Assembly: GCA_002722245.1 (NCBI GenBank)
Contig: PBLA01000014.1
Span: 62,001 to 126,000, forward strand
Length of the DNA stretch: 64,000 nt
Direction: 5' to 3'
Source of the DNA: Flavobacteriales bacterium
GTDB lineage: Bacteria > Bacteroidota > Bacteroidia > Flavobacteriales_C > GCA-002722245
Shown here piece by piece: positions 26,493-35,896 of this stretch (its first letter is position 1; each line of letters starts with the position of its first letter). The notes under the pieces were generated by a model, which did no database searches, had not been told where the DNA came from, and saw only the letters and a program-made list of their open reading frames with translations. The translations under genes and the position numbers were made by a program.

Positions 26493-27328
26493 TCTTCGTT
26501 TTTAATGTCTAATGGTTCTTTTTTGTATTCTCCCAGAATTTTTAAATTCACAGCAATACCTTCAATAACCGATATTGCTTTTTTATAGCTGGAATGTAAT
26601 TCCCATTCCATGTCCACATGAAAATTGTATTCGTAAGGTTTACCCACAATGGGAACCGATTGTATTTTAGTTAAGTTAATGGAGTAGGCGGCTAAAATAT
26701 TTAAAATTTTAGCTAAAGCACCTGGGTCGTGAGGCAATTGAAAAAATAAAGTGGCTTTATTATCTAATTGACTTTTCTTGGAAGATCGACTTAAAATTAA
26801 AAACCGTGTAAAATTCTTTTTATTAGTTTCAATACCTTTTGCTAAAATCTCAAGACCGAATACCTCTGCAGCTGATTGGCTTGCCACTGCAGCTGCTCCT
26901 TTTACTTTGTTTTTAGCAATTAGTTTGGCACATATTGCGGTGTCTTCTTTTTCTTCAAGGTGCACACCTTTCAAAGAAGCAAGGTATTTACTGCACTGTC
27001 GAATAGCAATAGGATGCGACTGCACAATTTTTAAGTCTTCCAGTTTTGTTCCAGGAAGAGCCATTAAGTTCATTTTAATTCGAAGAAAAACTTCGCCTAT
27101 AATTGAAAAATTATATTCTTGTAAAAGCGTATAGTTCTGAAGGAGTGAACCTGCAATAGAGTTTTCAATTGCCATTACTGCATAATCAGATTGTCCATCT
27201 TTTAAACTATCGCATAAGTCTTGAAAGGATAAGCATTTTATCGTTTCTATATCCTTTCCGAAGTGCTTGTAGGCAGCTACCTCGTGGAAAGACGACTCAA
27301 TTCCTTGTATGGCTATCTTTTTTTTCAA
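26489..27328 (-). CDS. pheA: prephenate dehydratase
   Basis: 279 residues. It converts prephenate to phenylpyruvate. Catalytic domain (about 1-185): GIESSFHEVAAYKHFG, DYAVMAIENSIAGSLLQNY and the catalytic NFTRFLIL. The C-terminal ACT domain (about 190-270) has FFQLPHDPGALAKIL and LTKIQSVPIVG, where the usual ESRP Phe-binding motif is changed to QSVP, so feedback control may differ. First gene of the pheA-aminotransferase-tyrA-TPR-acyltransferase run. There is no DAHP synthase next door. Confidence 0.94.
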   Translation of the reverse strand: MKKKIAIQGIESSFHEVAAYKHFGKDIETIKCLSFQDLCDSLKDGQSDYAVMAIENSIAGSLLQNYTLLQEYNFSIIGEVFLRIKMNLMALPGTKLEDLKIVQSHPIAIRQCSKYLASLKGVHLEEKEDTAICAKLIAKNKVKGAAAVASQSAAEVFGLEILAKGIETNKKNFTRFLILSRSSKKSQLDNKATLFFQLPHDPGALAKILNILAAYSINLTKIQSVPIVGKPYEYNFHVDMEWELHSSYKKAISVIEGIAVNLKILGEYKKEPLDIKNEE

Positions 27329-27417
27329 AATAAAAAAAATCTTATTTAAAGATATCTATTTCTATTGAGGTTATGATGAAATTTTGTGACACAGATTTAA
27401 GGAGATCAGCAATTTTT

Positions 27418-28392
27418 TTATTTAACTATGAGTTTTGAGTGTGCAAGACTTCCGTCATTCTTTTGAGCATATATGAGGTAAGCTCCTGTTTTAAGTGATT
27501 CGATATTTATATAATTTTGAACCCCTTGTTGAGTCAAAACAAGTTTACCTGAGAAATCATAAATATTAATATCTAAAGTTTCTTTTGATTTAATCTGAAG
27601 AATCGAAGTTGCAGGGTTAGGGAATATTTTTAATTGGTCTTTTTGAATTCTTTTACGAAAAGTAATATGTTTTAATGGAGCTAGAAAGTCACCGCAGCCT
27701 TTCTCGTGGTAGGTTATGTATGGAAACTGACAAGGTTCGAAATAATAACTCCAATTATCCCAGAAAATTCCCAGTCCAGCTCCTTGTCCTTCAATTATGG
27801 TGTCCCAATTTCCATAGTTCATGCCTGAAGACTCAATTAAATAACGCTTTCGATATCCATCGCAAAAAGGAATAGAGTCGATGGAATCAACAGTGAAAAT
27901 TTCACTATCATTATCATAAAATGTTGTTTTATCTCCTAAGGTGTCTCCAATATTTAAATTAAAGTCATACCACAAAAACTCTTTGATACCATCTTGAGAA
28001 CCTTCATTAAAATACACTTCACGTGATAGTTCGCGTACATAAACCTTTTTGTTAAGTGTATCATTTCTAAAACAAAACGAAGTCTTCCCATTTTCAAAAA
28101 CAGTTTCGAAATCATAATAAACATTGTTCCAGGAGTCTGAATATATGATTTCAGTTTTTAATCGAGACTGCTTTACCAACCGATAAATAGTGTCATTTAT
28201 AGTTGTGTCTTCAAAAGCATAATATAAATCAGTGTATTCGCCACCATTACTACAAAATGGTGCACCATTAGGCCCTCCGGCTAAACTTACATTTTTTATC
28301 CAATACACAGAGTCCATTGAAAAAGGAGTGTAGTGTTGTGAGAATGATTTAATCGAAGAAATAATTAATAGAATAATTAGAATCCTTCTCAT
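27418..28392 (-). CDS. secreted protein with type IX secretion C-terminal sorting domain
   Basis: 324 residues from ATG 28392 (MRRILIILLIISSIKSFSQ); an upstream ATG at 28419 would spoil the signal peptide. The middle is a beta-rich, Asp/Tyr-rich domain with repeated short strands that I do not recognise. The C-terminal 75 residues are a type A sorting domain: LKIFPNPATSILQI, INIYDFSGKLVLTQQG, and an end in LKTGAYLIYAQ...KLIVK. It should cross the outer membrane by the type IX system to which PorT also belongs. It is a single gene. Confidence 0.87.
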   Translation of the reverse strand: MRRILIILLIISSIKSFSQHYTPFSMDSVYWIKNVSLAGGPNGAPFCSNGGEYTDLYYAFEDTTINDTIYRLVKQSRLKTEIIYSDSWNNVYYDFETVFENGKTSFCFRNDTLNKKVYVRELSREVYFNEGSQDGIKEFLWYDFNLNIGDTLGDKTTFYDNDSEIFTVDSIDSIPFCDGYRKRYLIESSGMNYGNWDTIIEGQGAGLGIFWDNWSYYFEPCQFPYITYHEKGCGDFLAPLKHITFRKRIQKDQLKIFPNPATSILQIKSKETLDINIYDFSGKLVLTQQGVQNYINIESLKTGAYLIYAQKNDGSLAHSKLIVK

Positions 28393-28658
28393 AATTAGAA
28401 GCTTAAAGTAGTTGTCCATATAATGTTATTTCGAAAGATAATAAAAGAAAGATATTTGAAAACAGAATCAGTCACAATTTATTTCTTACAATAATTTCAG
28501 AGATCTGTGTAATAAAGGAATAAGTCCTAGCATTAAAATAAACAGAAAGAGTAAGGAAATTGTAAATGACTGAAAACAAAAAATAAATGAACACGAGCGA
28601 AAAATAATTTAATCTAAGGTAATTAGTAAAAAGATGCCATTTTTAGTGTTCGATTAAA

Positions 28659-28666
28659 TACATTTG
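28659..28666 (+). promoter_or_regulatory. candidate -7 box of the first A2M gene
   Basis: TACATTTG matches TAnnTTTG, ending 24 bp before the ATG. The -33 region is a T run without a clear TTG. Confidence 0.4.
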
Positions 28667-28689
28667 GAACACGTTAAAATTACTACAAG

Positions 28690-31600
28690 ATGAGAACAAA
28701 TATTATAGGACTTTCAATCGTTTTATTTGGATTACTTTTAGGAGGTTGCTCACCTAAAAAAAACAACAGGGGAAGCTACGTTAATCCTGAGTACAGCAGC
28801 TATGTTACCGCATTTACATCAGGAGATGTGTCCAAAGGAAAGTCGATAAAGGTAGTTTTAACACAGCCTATTGATACATCAAAATATAGATTAGGAGAGG
28901 CTCTTCCAGATGATTTGTTTGATATTACTCCTAACATGGATGGTGTCGCTCGATATTCTGACCCATATACGATTGAATTTGTGCCAGAAAAATGGTTTAA
29001 ATCAGGTGAAAAATATAATGTTGTATTTGATCTGAAATCAATCGTTCCGGATGTACCAAAAGGATTTGAGGAATTTACGTTCGATTTTAACACCATCTTA
29101 CTGGATTACAATGTTATTATGAAAGGGTTTGATAAAAACAGTACTTACCAAAAAGTAAATGTTGCTGGTGAGGTGTTTTTTACAGATGTTATTGATACCA
29201 CTCGAATAGGTTCACTCATTAAAATAGATGGAATAGATAATCCATCTATTCATTGGGAATTAATCAATGATCTTAGATATGAGTTCACATTAGAAAATTG
29301 TCCTCGAAAAGATGAAGAGTATGGTATCACATTCAATTTTAATGGAGCTGACTTAGAAATCGATAAAAAACAAACGAAAGAATTTACCATTCCAGCAGTT
29401 GGAAACTTTAAAGTAACGGATGTCCATGTGAATAATGGGATTGAACAAGTTGTTACTGTTAATTTTTCGGATCCAGTAGCGAATAATCAAAATATAAGTT
29501 CCTTTTTCAGAATGGATGGAGCTAGTTTAAAAGCGGTTGTTTTAGGGAATACAGTAAAGCTATACCCTTCAAAACGATTAAATGGAGTAATTGATATTGA
29601 AATCCTTGCTGGCTTGAGTAACACAAACAACGACAAAATGAAAAAGGCATCCTCCCATAAACTTGCCTTTTATGCCATAAAGCCATCTTTAGAATTATTA
29701 GGAAAAGGGAATATTCTCCCCAGTTCAAATAAAGGTTTACTTTTTCCTTTCAAGGCTGTAAACGCAAACTCGGTAGTAGTTACAATAACAAAAGTATTTA
29801 CCAACAACATTGGACAGTTTTTGCAGGTTAATGATTTGTCAGGAACCTATCAAATGCATCGTGTCTCCAGAAAAGTGTTAAGAAGAAGGGTTCAGCTAAA
29901 ATCATTAAAAGACGTCAATCTTTCTGAATGGAATGAATTCAATTTAGATTTAAGCGAATTTGTGAATGTAGATCCAGGTGCTATTTACAGAGTAAATATA
30001 TCCTTGGATAAAAAAGGAAGTAATTACCCATGTAAGGGTACAGCAAGTACAGAAGAAGACTTAACAGAAATTAATATCAACACAAAGTTTGATGGATGGA
30101 ATGAAGGAGAATCTGATTATGAGGGTTACTATAATTATTATCGATACAATTATCGTGAGAAAGATAATCCATGTTCAGATTCTTATTACAGGTATAAATC
30201 GGCTAGCAAAAATATATTAGCCAGTAACATGGGGATTACCGTGAAATCGGGGTTAGATCGTAAATTTCATGTGTATGTAGCGGATTTATTAACAGCGCAA
30301 CCTATTCCAAATGTGGAAGTGGAGATTTTAGATTATCAACAACAAGTTGTGGGAGTAGGAACTACAAATGGCAATGGTATGTCAACAGTATCCCCAAGTA
30401 GGCAACCTTTTCTTGTGATTGTAAAAAATGGTAATCAGCGTGGGTATTTAAAAGTACGTGACGGCTTGAGTTTGTCAACCAGTAAATTTGAAACTGCTGG
30501 TGAAACCAACAAAAACGGTATTAAAGGATTTATGTATACTGAACGAGGGGTTAGAAGACCAGGAGATTCTATATACGTTTCGTTAATGATTGAGGATGAA
30601 ACCGGAAAGCTACCAAAAGAGCATCCTGTTCATTTTGAGTTAATTAACCCTAAAGGTAAAGTGATTAAAAAGGCAGTTTCCATTGGAGATAAAGATGGTA
30701 TTCATGTTTTCAGAACCACTACGGATATGGATGATCCAACTGGAAACTGGAGTTGTAGAGCAAAAGTAGGAAATGCAACCTTTTACAAAGGGATTAAGGT
30801 GGAAACGGTTAAACCAAATCGATTGAAAATCAATATGGACTTCCATCAAAAAATTATTTCGAAAAATGATGCACCAAAAGCAGACTTGAAGGTAGAATGG
30901 TTACATGGAGCCATTGCGAGAGATTTGGAAACAAAGGTTGAAATGCACTTGGAATCCGACTATAATAGTTTTCCAACGCATCGAGATTATATTTTTAAAG
31001 ATCCTATCTACTCCTATACTGCATCCGATCAAATGGTTTTTGAAGGTAAAATTAATGAGGAAGGTAAGGCAAACTTTAAGCCGAAATTTGATGTTGGACG
31101 TTTTGTGCCTGGTATGTTGAAAGCCTATTTTAAAACTCGAGTTTTTGAAAAAACAGGAGATTTTAGTGTGGATCGTTTCTCTGTTAAATTTTCACCTTAT
31201 GATTCTTATGTGGGTGTAGCTGTTCCTGAAGGTTCAAGTTGGGGGAATGCTCTTGAAACAGGAAAAGATCACCAAATTGGAGTGATTGTAGTGGATAAAG
31301 AAGGAAAAAAGCTTAAAAGGAAAAATGTAAAAGTTAAAGTATACAAAATAGAGAACAATTGGTGGTGGGATAACTACAACCGCGATTTAGCTAATTACAT
31401 CAATCGTTCAACTACTCAATTAATAAAAGATACACTTTTAGATGTCGCCGAAAATGGAACATTCTTTACTATTCGCGAAGAATATCCAAAGTGGGGAAGG
31501 TATTTAATACGAGTAACTGATCCTGTGAGTGGGCATTCGTCTGGAAAACTTGTGACCATTGATTGGCCATATTGGCAACGATCGAGTAGAGGAGCGAATG

Positions 31601-34200
31601 ATTATGCTACCATGCTAAACTTTCAAAGTAGTAAGAAGTCTTACAAGGTGGGAGAGAATATAAATGTCTCTTTTCCAACGGGGGGAGCAGAAAAAGCATT
31701 AATTACAATTGAAAATGGAACATCAGTTTTAAAATCATTTTGGGTTCAAACAAAAGAAAAGCAAACATCTTTTGAATTGGAAGCAACTTCCCAAATGGCG
31801 CCCAATGTGTATGTAAGTATCTCTTTGATCCAACCGCATGGACAAACAGTTAATGATATGCCTATACGAATGTACGGTACTGTACCGGTAGGGGTAGAAG
31901 ATCCTTTGTCACACCTCCATCCCATTATTGATATGGAGGATGAAATTCGACCTGAATCTACGGTTTCAGTTAAGGTGTCTGAAAAAGACGGAAAAGGCAT
32001 GACATATACTTTAGCGATGGTGGATGAAGGGCTGTTAGACCTTACTCGATTTCCAACACCTAAACCCTGGAATTATTTTTATGCAAAACAAGCATTGGGG
32101 GTGAAAACATGGGATATGTATGATAATGTAATTGGCGCCTATGGTGCGGAGTTAAATAAAATTTTAGGAATTGGTGGAGATGGAATGAATCGCAAAAAAG
32201 GAGGGAAGAAAGCTAATCGTTTTAAACCAATGGTGAAGTTTCTTGGAGACTATACAATAGATGAAGGAGAAACAGCTAATCATAAAATTGAGATTCCTAA
32301 TTATATCGGTCGGGTAAGAGTTATGGTTGTTGCAAGAAATAAAAAATCTTATGGTTCAACCGAAAAAAGCGTAAAAGTTAAAAAGCCCCTTATGGTATTA
32401 GCTACATTACCTCGTGTATTGGGACCAAATGAGAAATTGAATATTCCCGTCAATGTATTTGCATTAAATGATGGAATGGGTGATGTGAAGGTAACCCTTA
32501 AAACAAATGAATTAATTAGGCCAACTCATGGAACTTCAAAAACTATAAATTTCTCGAGAGCCGAGGATAAAATTGTTGAATTCCCTGTTGAGGTGGCAAA
32601 TAAGATTGGTTTTGGAAAAGTTGAAGTATTTGTTCAATCAGGTAAAGAAACGGCCAAACATGAAATAGAAATCAATGTACGCGCATCAAATCCAGAAATT
32701 GACAACATTGTTGAGGCAATTATTAAGCCCGGTCAAACATGGAAAAGTGCCATTAAGTTCCCAGGGATTGAAGGCACAAATAAAGGAACATTTGAGGTTT
32801 CCACCTTTCCAGCTATGAATCTAACAAAACGGTTAAAGTATTTAATACAATATCCGCATGGATGTATAGAGCAAACAACTTCAGGTGTTTTTCCCCAATT
32901 ACATTTAGGAAACGTAGTTGATTTAACAGCAAATCAAAAGGCTAAAATCATAGAAAATATTACAGCTGGAATAAACCGTATCACAAAATTTCAAACTGAT
33001 CGTGGAGGGTTTAGTTATTGGCCAGGAGGTAGCTCTCCGAGTGAATGGGGAAGTAATTATGCAGGACATTTTCTTTTAGAAGCTAAAGCAGCAGGATATA
33101 TGGTTCCTCAGCATTTGATAAATAATTGGTTGGATTATCAAAGAAATATGGCCAAAAGATGGCGATATAATGGGAAAAACCGTTGGGAATACACTACCCA
33201 GTCCTACCGATTATACGTGTTGGCAAAAGCAGGACATCCAGATTTTGCAGCAATGAATTATTTAAAATCTAATTACCAAATAAATACGTTGTCAAAATGG
33301 AGATTAGCAGCAGCCTATGCATTGGCAGGACAATCTGGAGTAGCAAATGAAATGATTCGTAACCTTACTACTGAAATTCCTGATTACATGGAATTAAGTT
33401 ATTCTTATGGTTCGGGCTGGAGAGATAAGGCCATGATTTTAGAAACCTTGCTCGAGCTCAAAGCGAAAGATCGAGCTGTATTTTTGGCGAAAGATATAGC
33501 CAATAAACTAGGATCAGACTCTTGGATGAGTACACAAACAACAGCTTATTGTTTATTAGGTGTGAGTAAGTTTTTAGGAGATAATAAATCTGACTACATG
33601 CAGTTCGATTATTTATTAGCGGGGAAGAACTCATCTTCAATCAACGCAAAAATTCCTGTTTATCAAGTGGAGCTCGTCCCTGATGAAGACGATCAGATTA
33701 CCATAAAAAATACAGGGAAAAGTTTGTTGTTTGTAAAACTTGTTCAGTCAGGAACTCCTTTATCTGACGATAGAACAGAACAGCAGAGCCATTTAATGAT
33801 GAACGTTAAATACAAAGATTTAGACGGTACACCCCTAAGTCCTGACACGATAGAACAAGGGACAGATTTTAAAGTAGAAGTAACTGTAAAGAACCCAGGT
33901 ACAAAAGGATATCTGAGAGAAATGGCGATTAATCAAATTTTTCCTTCGGGTTGGGAAATTCATAATTCACGAATGGATTTATACAATTCAGAAGAGGGTA
34001 GTAGAGCTGATTATAAAGATATTCGAGATGACAGAGTATACACTTATTATGGTTTGGGAATTGGAAGCTCAAAAACGTTTACTGTGAAATTAAGTGCTGC
34101 CTATAAGGGAACATTTTATTTACCCTCTCTAGAGTCCGAGGCGATGTATGATAATTCAATAAATTCAAGGAAAAAAGGAAAATGGGTAGTAGTAAAGTAG
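28690..34200 (+). CDS. alpha-2-macroglobulin-family lipoprotein
   Basis: 1836 residues. The signal peptide ends in lipobox LGGC (C20). Next come N-terminal Ig-like domains, then macroglobulin domains with YTERGVRRPGDSIYVSLMIED-type MG sequence near 616. The A2M core follows (VDEGLLDLTRFPTPKPWNYF; IGRVRVMVVARNKKSYGS), then the thioester domain with PHGCIEQTT (C1392, E1394, Q1395), an intact C-x-E-Q site. Such proteins are thought to trap attacking proteases in the periplasm by covalent capture. No pbpC, the usual partner in E. coli, is near. Instead a rhomboid protease and a second A2M follow. Confidence 0.92.
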   Translation: MRTNIIGLSIVLFGLLLGGCSPKKNNRGSYVNPEYSSYVTAFTSGDVSKGKSIKVVLTQPIDTSKYRLGEALPDDLFDITPNMDGVARYSDPYTIEFVPEKWFKSGEKYNVVFDLKSIVPDVPKGFEEFTFDFNTILLDYNVIMKGFDKNSTYQKVNVAGEVFFTDVIDTTRIGSLIKIDGIDNPSIHWELINDLRYEFTLENCPRKDEEYGITFNFNGADLEIDKKQTKEFTIPAVGNFKVTDVHVNNGIEQVVTVNFSDPVANNQNISSFFRMDGASLKAVVLGNTVKLYPSKRLNGVIDIEILAGLSNTNNDKMKKASSHKLAFYAIKPSLELLGKGNILPSSNKGLLFPFKAVNANSVVVTITKVFTNNIGQFLQVNDLSGTYQMHRVSRKVLRRRVQLKSLKDVNLSEWNEFNLDLSEFVNVDPGAIYRVNISLDKKGSNYPCKGTASTEEDLTEININTKFDGWNEGESDYEGYYNYYRYNYREKDNPCSDSYYRYKSASKNILASNMGITVKSGLDRKFHVYVADLLTAQPIPNVEVEILDYQQQVVGVGTTNGNGMSTVSPSRQPFLVIVKNGNQRGYLKVRDGLSLSTSKFETAGETNKNGIKGFMYTERGVRRPGDSIYVSLMIEDETGKLPKEHPVHFELINPKGKVIKKAVSIGDKDGIHVFRTTTDMDDPTGNWSCRAKVGNATFYKGIKVETVKPNRLKINMDFHQKIISKNDAPKADLKVEWLHGAIARDLETKVEMHLESDYNSFPTHRDYIFKDPIYSYTASDQMVFEGKINEEGKANFKPKFDVGRFVPGMLKAYFKTRVFEKTGDFSVDRFSVKFSPYDSYVGVAVPEGSSWGNALETGKDHQIGVIVVDKEGKKLKRKNVKVKVYKIENNWWWDNYNRDLANYINRSTTQLIKDTLLDVAENGTFFTIREEYPKWGRYLIRVTDPVSGHSSGKLVTIDWPYWQRSSRGANDYATMLNFQSSKKSYKVGENINVSFPTGGAEKALITIENGTSVLKSFWVQTKEKQTSFELEATSQMAPNVYVSISLIQPHGQTVNDMPIRMYGTVPVGVEDPLSHLHPIIDMEDEIRPESTVSVKVSEKDGKGMTYTLAMVDEGLLDLTRFPTPKPWNYFYAKQALGVKTWDMYDNVIGAYGAELNKILGIGGDGMNRKKGGKKANRFKPMVKFLGDYTIDEGETANHKIEIPNYIGRVRVMVVARNKKSYGSTEKSVKVKKPLMVLATLPRVLGPNEKLNIPVNVFALNDGMGDVKVTLKTNELIRPTHGTSKTINFSRAEDKIVEFPVEVANKIGFGKVEVFVQSGKETAKHEIEINVRASNPEIDNIVEAIIKPGQTWKSAIKFPGIEGTNKGTFEVSTFPAMNLTKRLKYLIQYPHGCIEQTTSGVFPQLHLGNVVDLTANQKAKIIENITAGINRITKFQTDRGGFSYWPGGSSPSEWGSNYAGHFLLEAKAAGYMVPQHLINNWLDYQRNMAKRWRYNGKNRWEYTTQSYRLYVLAKAGHPDFAAMNYLKSNYQINTLSKWRLAAAYALAGQSGVANEMIRNLTTEIPDYMELSYSYGSGWRDKAMILETLLELKAKDRAVFLAKDIANKLGSDSWMSTQTTAYCLLGVSKFLGDNKSDYMQFDYLLAGKNSSSINAKIPVYQVELVPDEDDQITIKNTGKSLLFVKLVQSGTPLSDDRTEQQSHLMMNVKYKDLDGTPLSPDTIEQGTDFKVEVTVKNPGTKGYLREMAINQIFPSGWEIHNSRMDLYNSEEGSRADYKDIRDDRVYTYYGLGIGSSKTFTVKLSAAYKGTFYLPSLESEAMYDNSINSRKKGKWVVVK

Positions 34201-34206
34201 TTTGTA

Positions 34207-34240
34207 AAGACGTTGAATGAATTTATTCATTCAGCGTCTT
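34207..34240. terminator. long hairpin between convergent A2M and NAD(P)-binding genes
   Basis: AAGACGTTGAATGAA (34207-34221) pairs with TTCATTCAGCGTCTT (34226-34240) over 15 bp with one G-U wobble and a 4-base loop. One arm is the last five codons of the minus-strand gene. Both genes end here, so it is probably a bidirectional stop or 3'-end stabiliser. Neither side has a long T run. Confidence 0.6.
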
Positions 34241-34891
34241 ACCTACTTCTTGAATTCTGTCTGATTCAATAATTCCTTGATCATTAAACTTATGATTACA
34301 TAAATTAATCATTGCATCAGCAAGGGTTTCTGATCTTATGGACTTATATTTTTTAAGTGGACCAAAAAGAAATGGATTAACTAACAAAAAGAGAATCTTA
34401 CCTAAACTTTCTCCCATTCTTGATTCTTTTCTCCGTCCTAAAATTAATGATGGTCTTAGAAGAAATGTATTTGAAATATTCATATCTAAAACTGAAGATT
34501 CCATTTCACCTTTCGTTTTAATGTAAAAAGTTGTGCTTTTGTGATTAGCACCTAAAGATGATATTACTGCAATTTTTTCTATCCCATTTTCTCTACAAAG
34601 TTGTGCTGCAGTAACAGGGATTCCAAAATCGATTGCTCGGTATAGCTTTTTATTTGGAGTTTTATTATTGGTAGTTCCAACGCAAACATATACTTCATCT
34701 GCTTTGAATTTTTCTTTTTGCTCCTCCAGGTTCAATAAATCGCAAATAATTACCTCAAGTTTTTGATCAACAATATCGAGTTCTCTCCTTGAAAAAACAA
34801 TGATTTTAGAATAATCGTTTCTCTTTAAAAGTTTGTTTAAAATATAACTTCCTGTTAAACCAGTAGCGCCAAGAATTATTGCAGACTTCAT
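34223..34891 (-). CDS. NAD(P)-binding Rossmann protein (HTATIP2/TIP30-like)
   Basis: 222 residues from ATG 34891; a TTG at 34900 would add three residues. N-terminal dinucleotide fold AIILGATGLTGSYIL, then FSRRELDIVDQ, VYVCVGTTNNKTP, VISSLGANHKSTTFYIKTKGEME (Ser and a YxxxK) and LRPSLILGRRKESRMGE. It looks like an atypical short-chain dehydrogenase. Substrate unknown. It is downstream of the rhomboid gene on the same strand, 51 bp away. Confidence 0.85.
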   Translation of the reverse strand: MKSAIILGATGLTGSYILNKLLKRNDYSKIIVFSRRELDIVDQKLEVIICDLLNLEEQKEKFKADEVYVCVGTTNNKTPNKKLYRAIDFGIPVTAAQLCRENGIEKIAVISSLGANHKSTTFYIKTKGEMESSVLDMNISNTFLLRPSLILGRRKESRMGESLGKILFLLVNPFLFGPLKKYKSIRSETLADAMINLCNHKFNDQGIIESDRIQEVGKTLNE

Positions 34892-34942
34892 ACTTTTCAA
34901 CTGTTAATTAAACCCATTTAGGCTTCATTCAAGGTATCAATC

Positions 34943-35692
34943 TTAATTTTTTTCATCCTTAGGTTTAAATTGATAAACTATTTTAGGTGGTGTAAAATTA
35001 TCCATTTCCTCTTGATCGGCAGCTTTTTGCTCATCTGTTTTCCAATAATCTGAACCATACTTCAATTCATTCATGAAATTTTCATCCGAAACTACTGTAA
35101 TCGTTGGTTTTGGTCCTTTTTTTCTAAAATAAAATGCTAGTACTGTACCCATTAAAAAGCCGGATAAATGTCCTTCCCAACTAACGCTAGGATCAGAAGG
35201 AAACATACCCCAAACCATACTTCCATAAACAAAAACAGAGGTCATGCTTAAGGCCAACAAATTTTTATTCTTTTTAATAAAACCACCTACTGTTAAGAAA
35301 CCAAATAAAGCATATACTATTCCTGATGCTCCAATATGATTCGCACTACGCCCAAAACTCCAAAGCCAAATCCCTGTTCCTAAAAATAGCCAAATGAATA
35401 TTCTATACGATAGATCTTTATAATAGTAAAATAAAGCTGATCCTAGGAGTAATATAGGAATGGAATTGTTCAGAATGTGATTCACATTAATAGACCCGTC
35501 GGGGAGATGGGTACTATGAAAAAAAGGATGTGTTAAAACTCCCAAAAGTCCTTTCATTGTTCTTGGTCGAACACCAATTTTAACACTGTTTTCAACTTGA
35601 ATTCCATAAAGCCAAACACCCCAGCAGACTGCCAGAAAAATCATAGGCCAAAATGCATATACCCAAATTCCAACCTTTTTATCTTTGCTCAT
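34943..35692 (-). CDS. rhomboid-family intramembrane serine protease
   Basis: 249 residues from ATG 35692 (MSKDKKVGIWVYAFWP); a longer reading from 35728 exists. Six hydrophobic helices. The nucleophile motif NHIGASGIVYALFG (GASG serine) and the partner His in SWEGHLSGFLMG are both intact, so activity is expected. A hydrophilic C-terminal tail of about 60 residues (KPTITVVSDENF to the end) faces one side of the membrane. It lies between two A2M genes on the opposite strand; whether that is meaningful is open. Confidence 0.9.
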   Translation of the reverse strand: MSKDKKVGIWVYAFWPMIFLAVCWGVWLYGIQVENSVKIGVRPRTMKGLLGVLTHPFFHSTHLPDGSINVNHILNNSIPILLLGSALFYYYKDLSYRIFIWLFLGTGIWLWSFGRSANHIGASGIVYALFGFLTVGGFIKKNKNLLALSMTSVFVYGSMVWGMFPSDPSVSWEGHLSGFLMGTVLAFYFRKKGPKPTITVVSDENFMNELKYGSDYWKTDEQKAADQEEMDNFTPPKIVYQFKPKDEKN

Positions 35693-35896
35693 GTCTATTA
35701 AAAATAAACTTCTAATTCCTGCGTTCAAAGCAAATCATAGATAAAAAATTATTTAAATGCATTTGATTTATGGAATTTAGGACTGGATAACACCCTACTT
35801 GCAACTATTAGGAATCAACCATTTAAAAATGAAAATAATTGTTAGTCTAAAAAGAGCGTGTTATTTTCACTTTTACCATGAAAAAACACCTTGATT

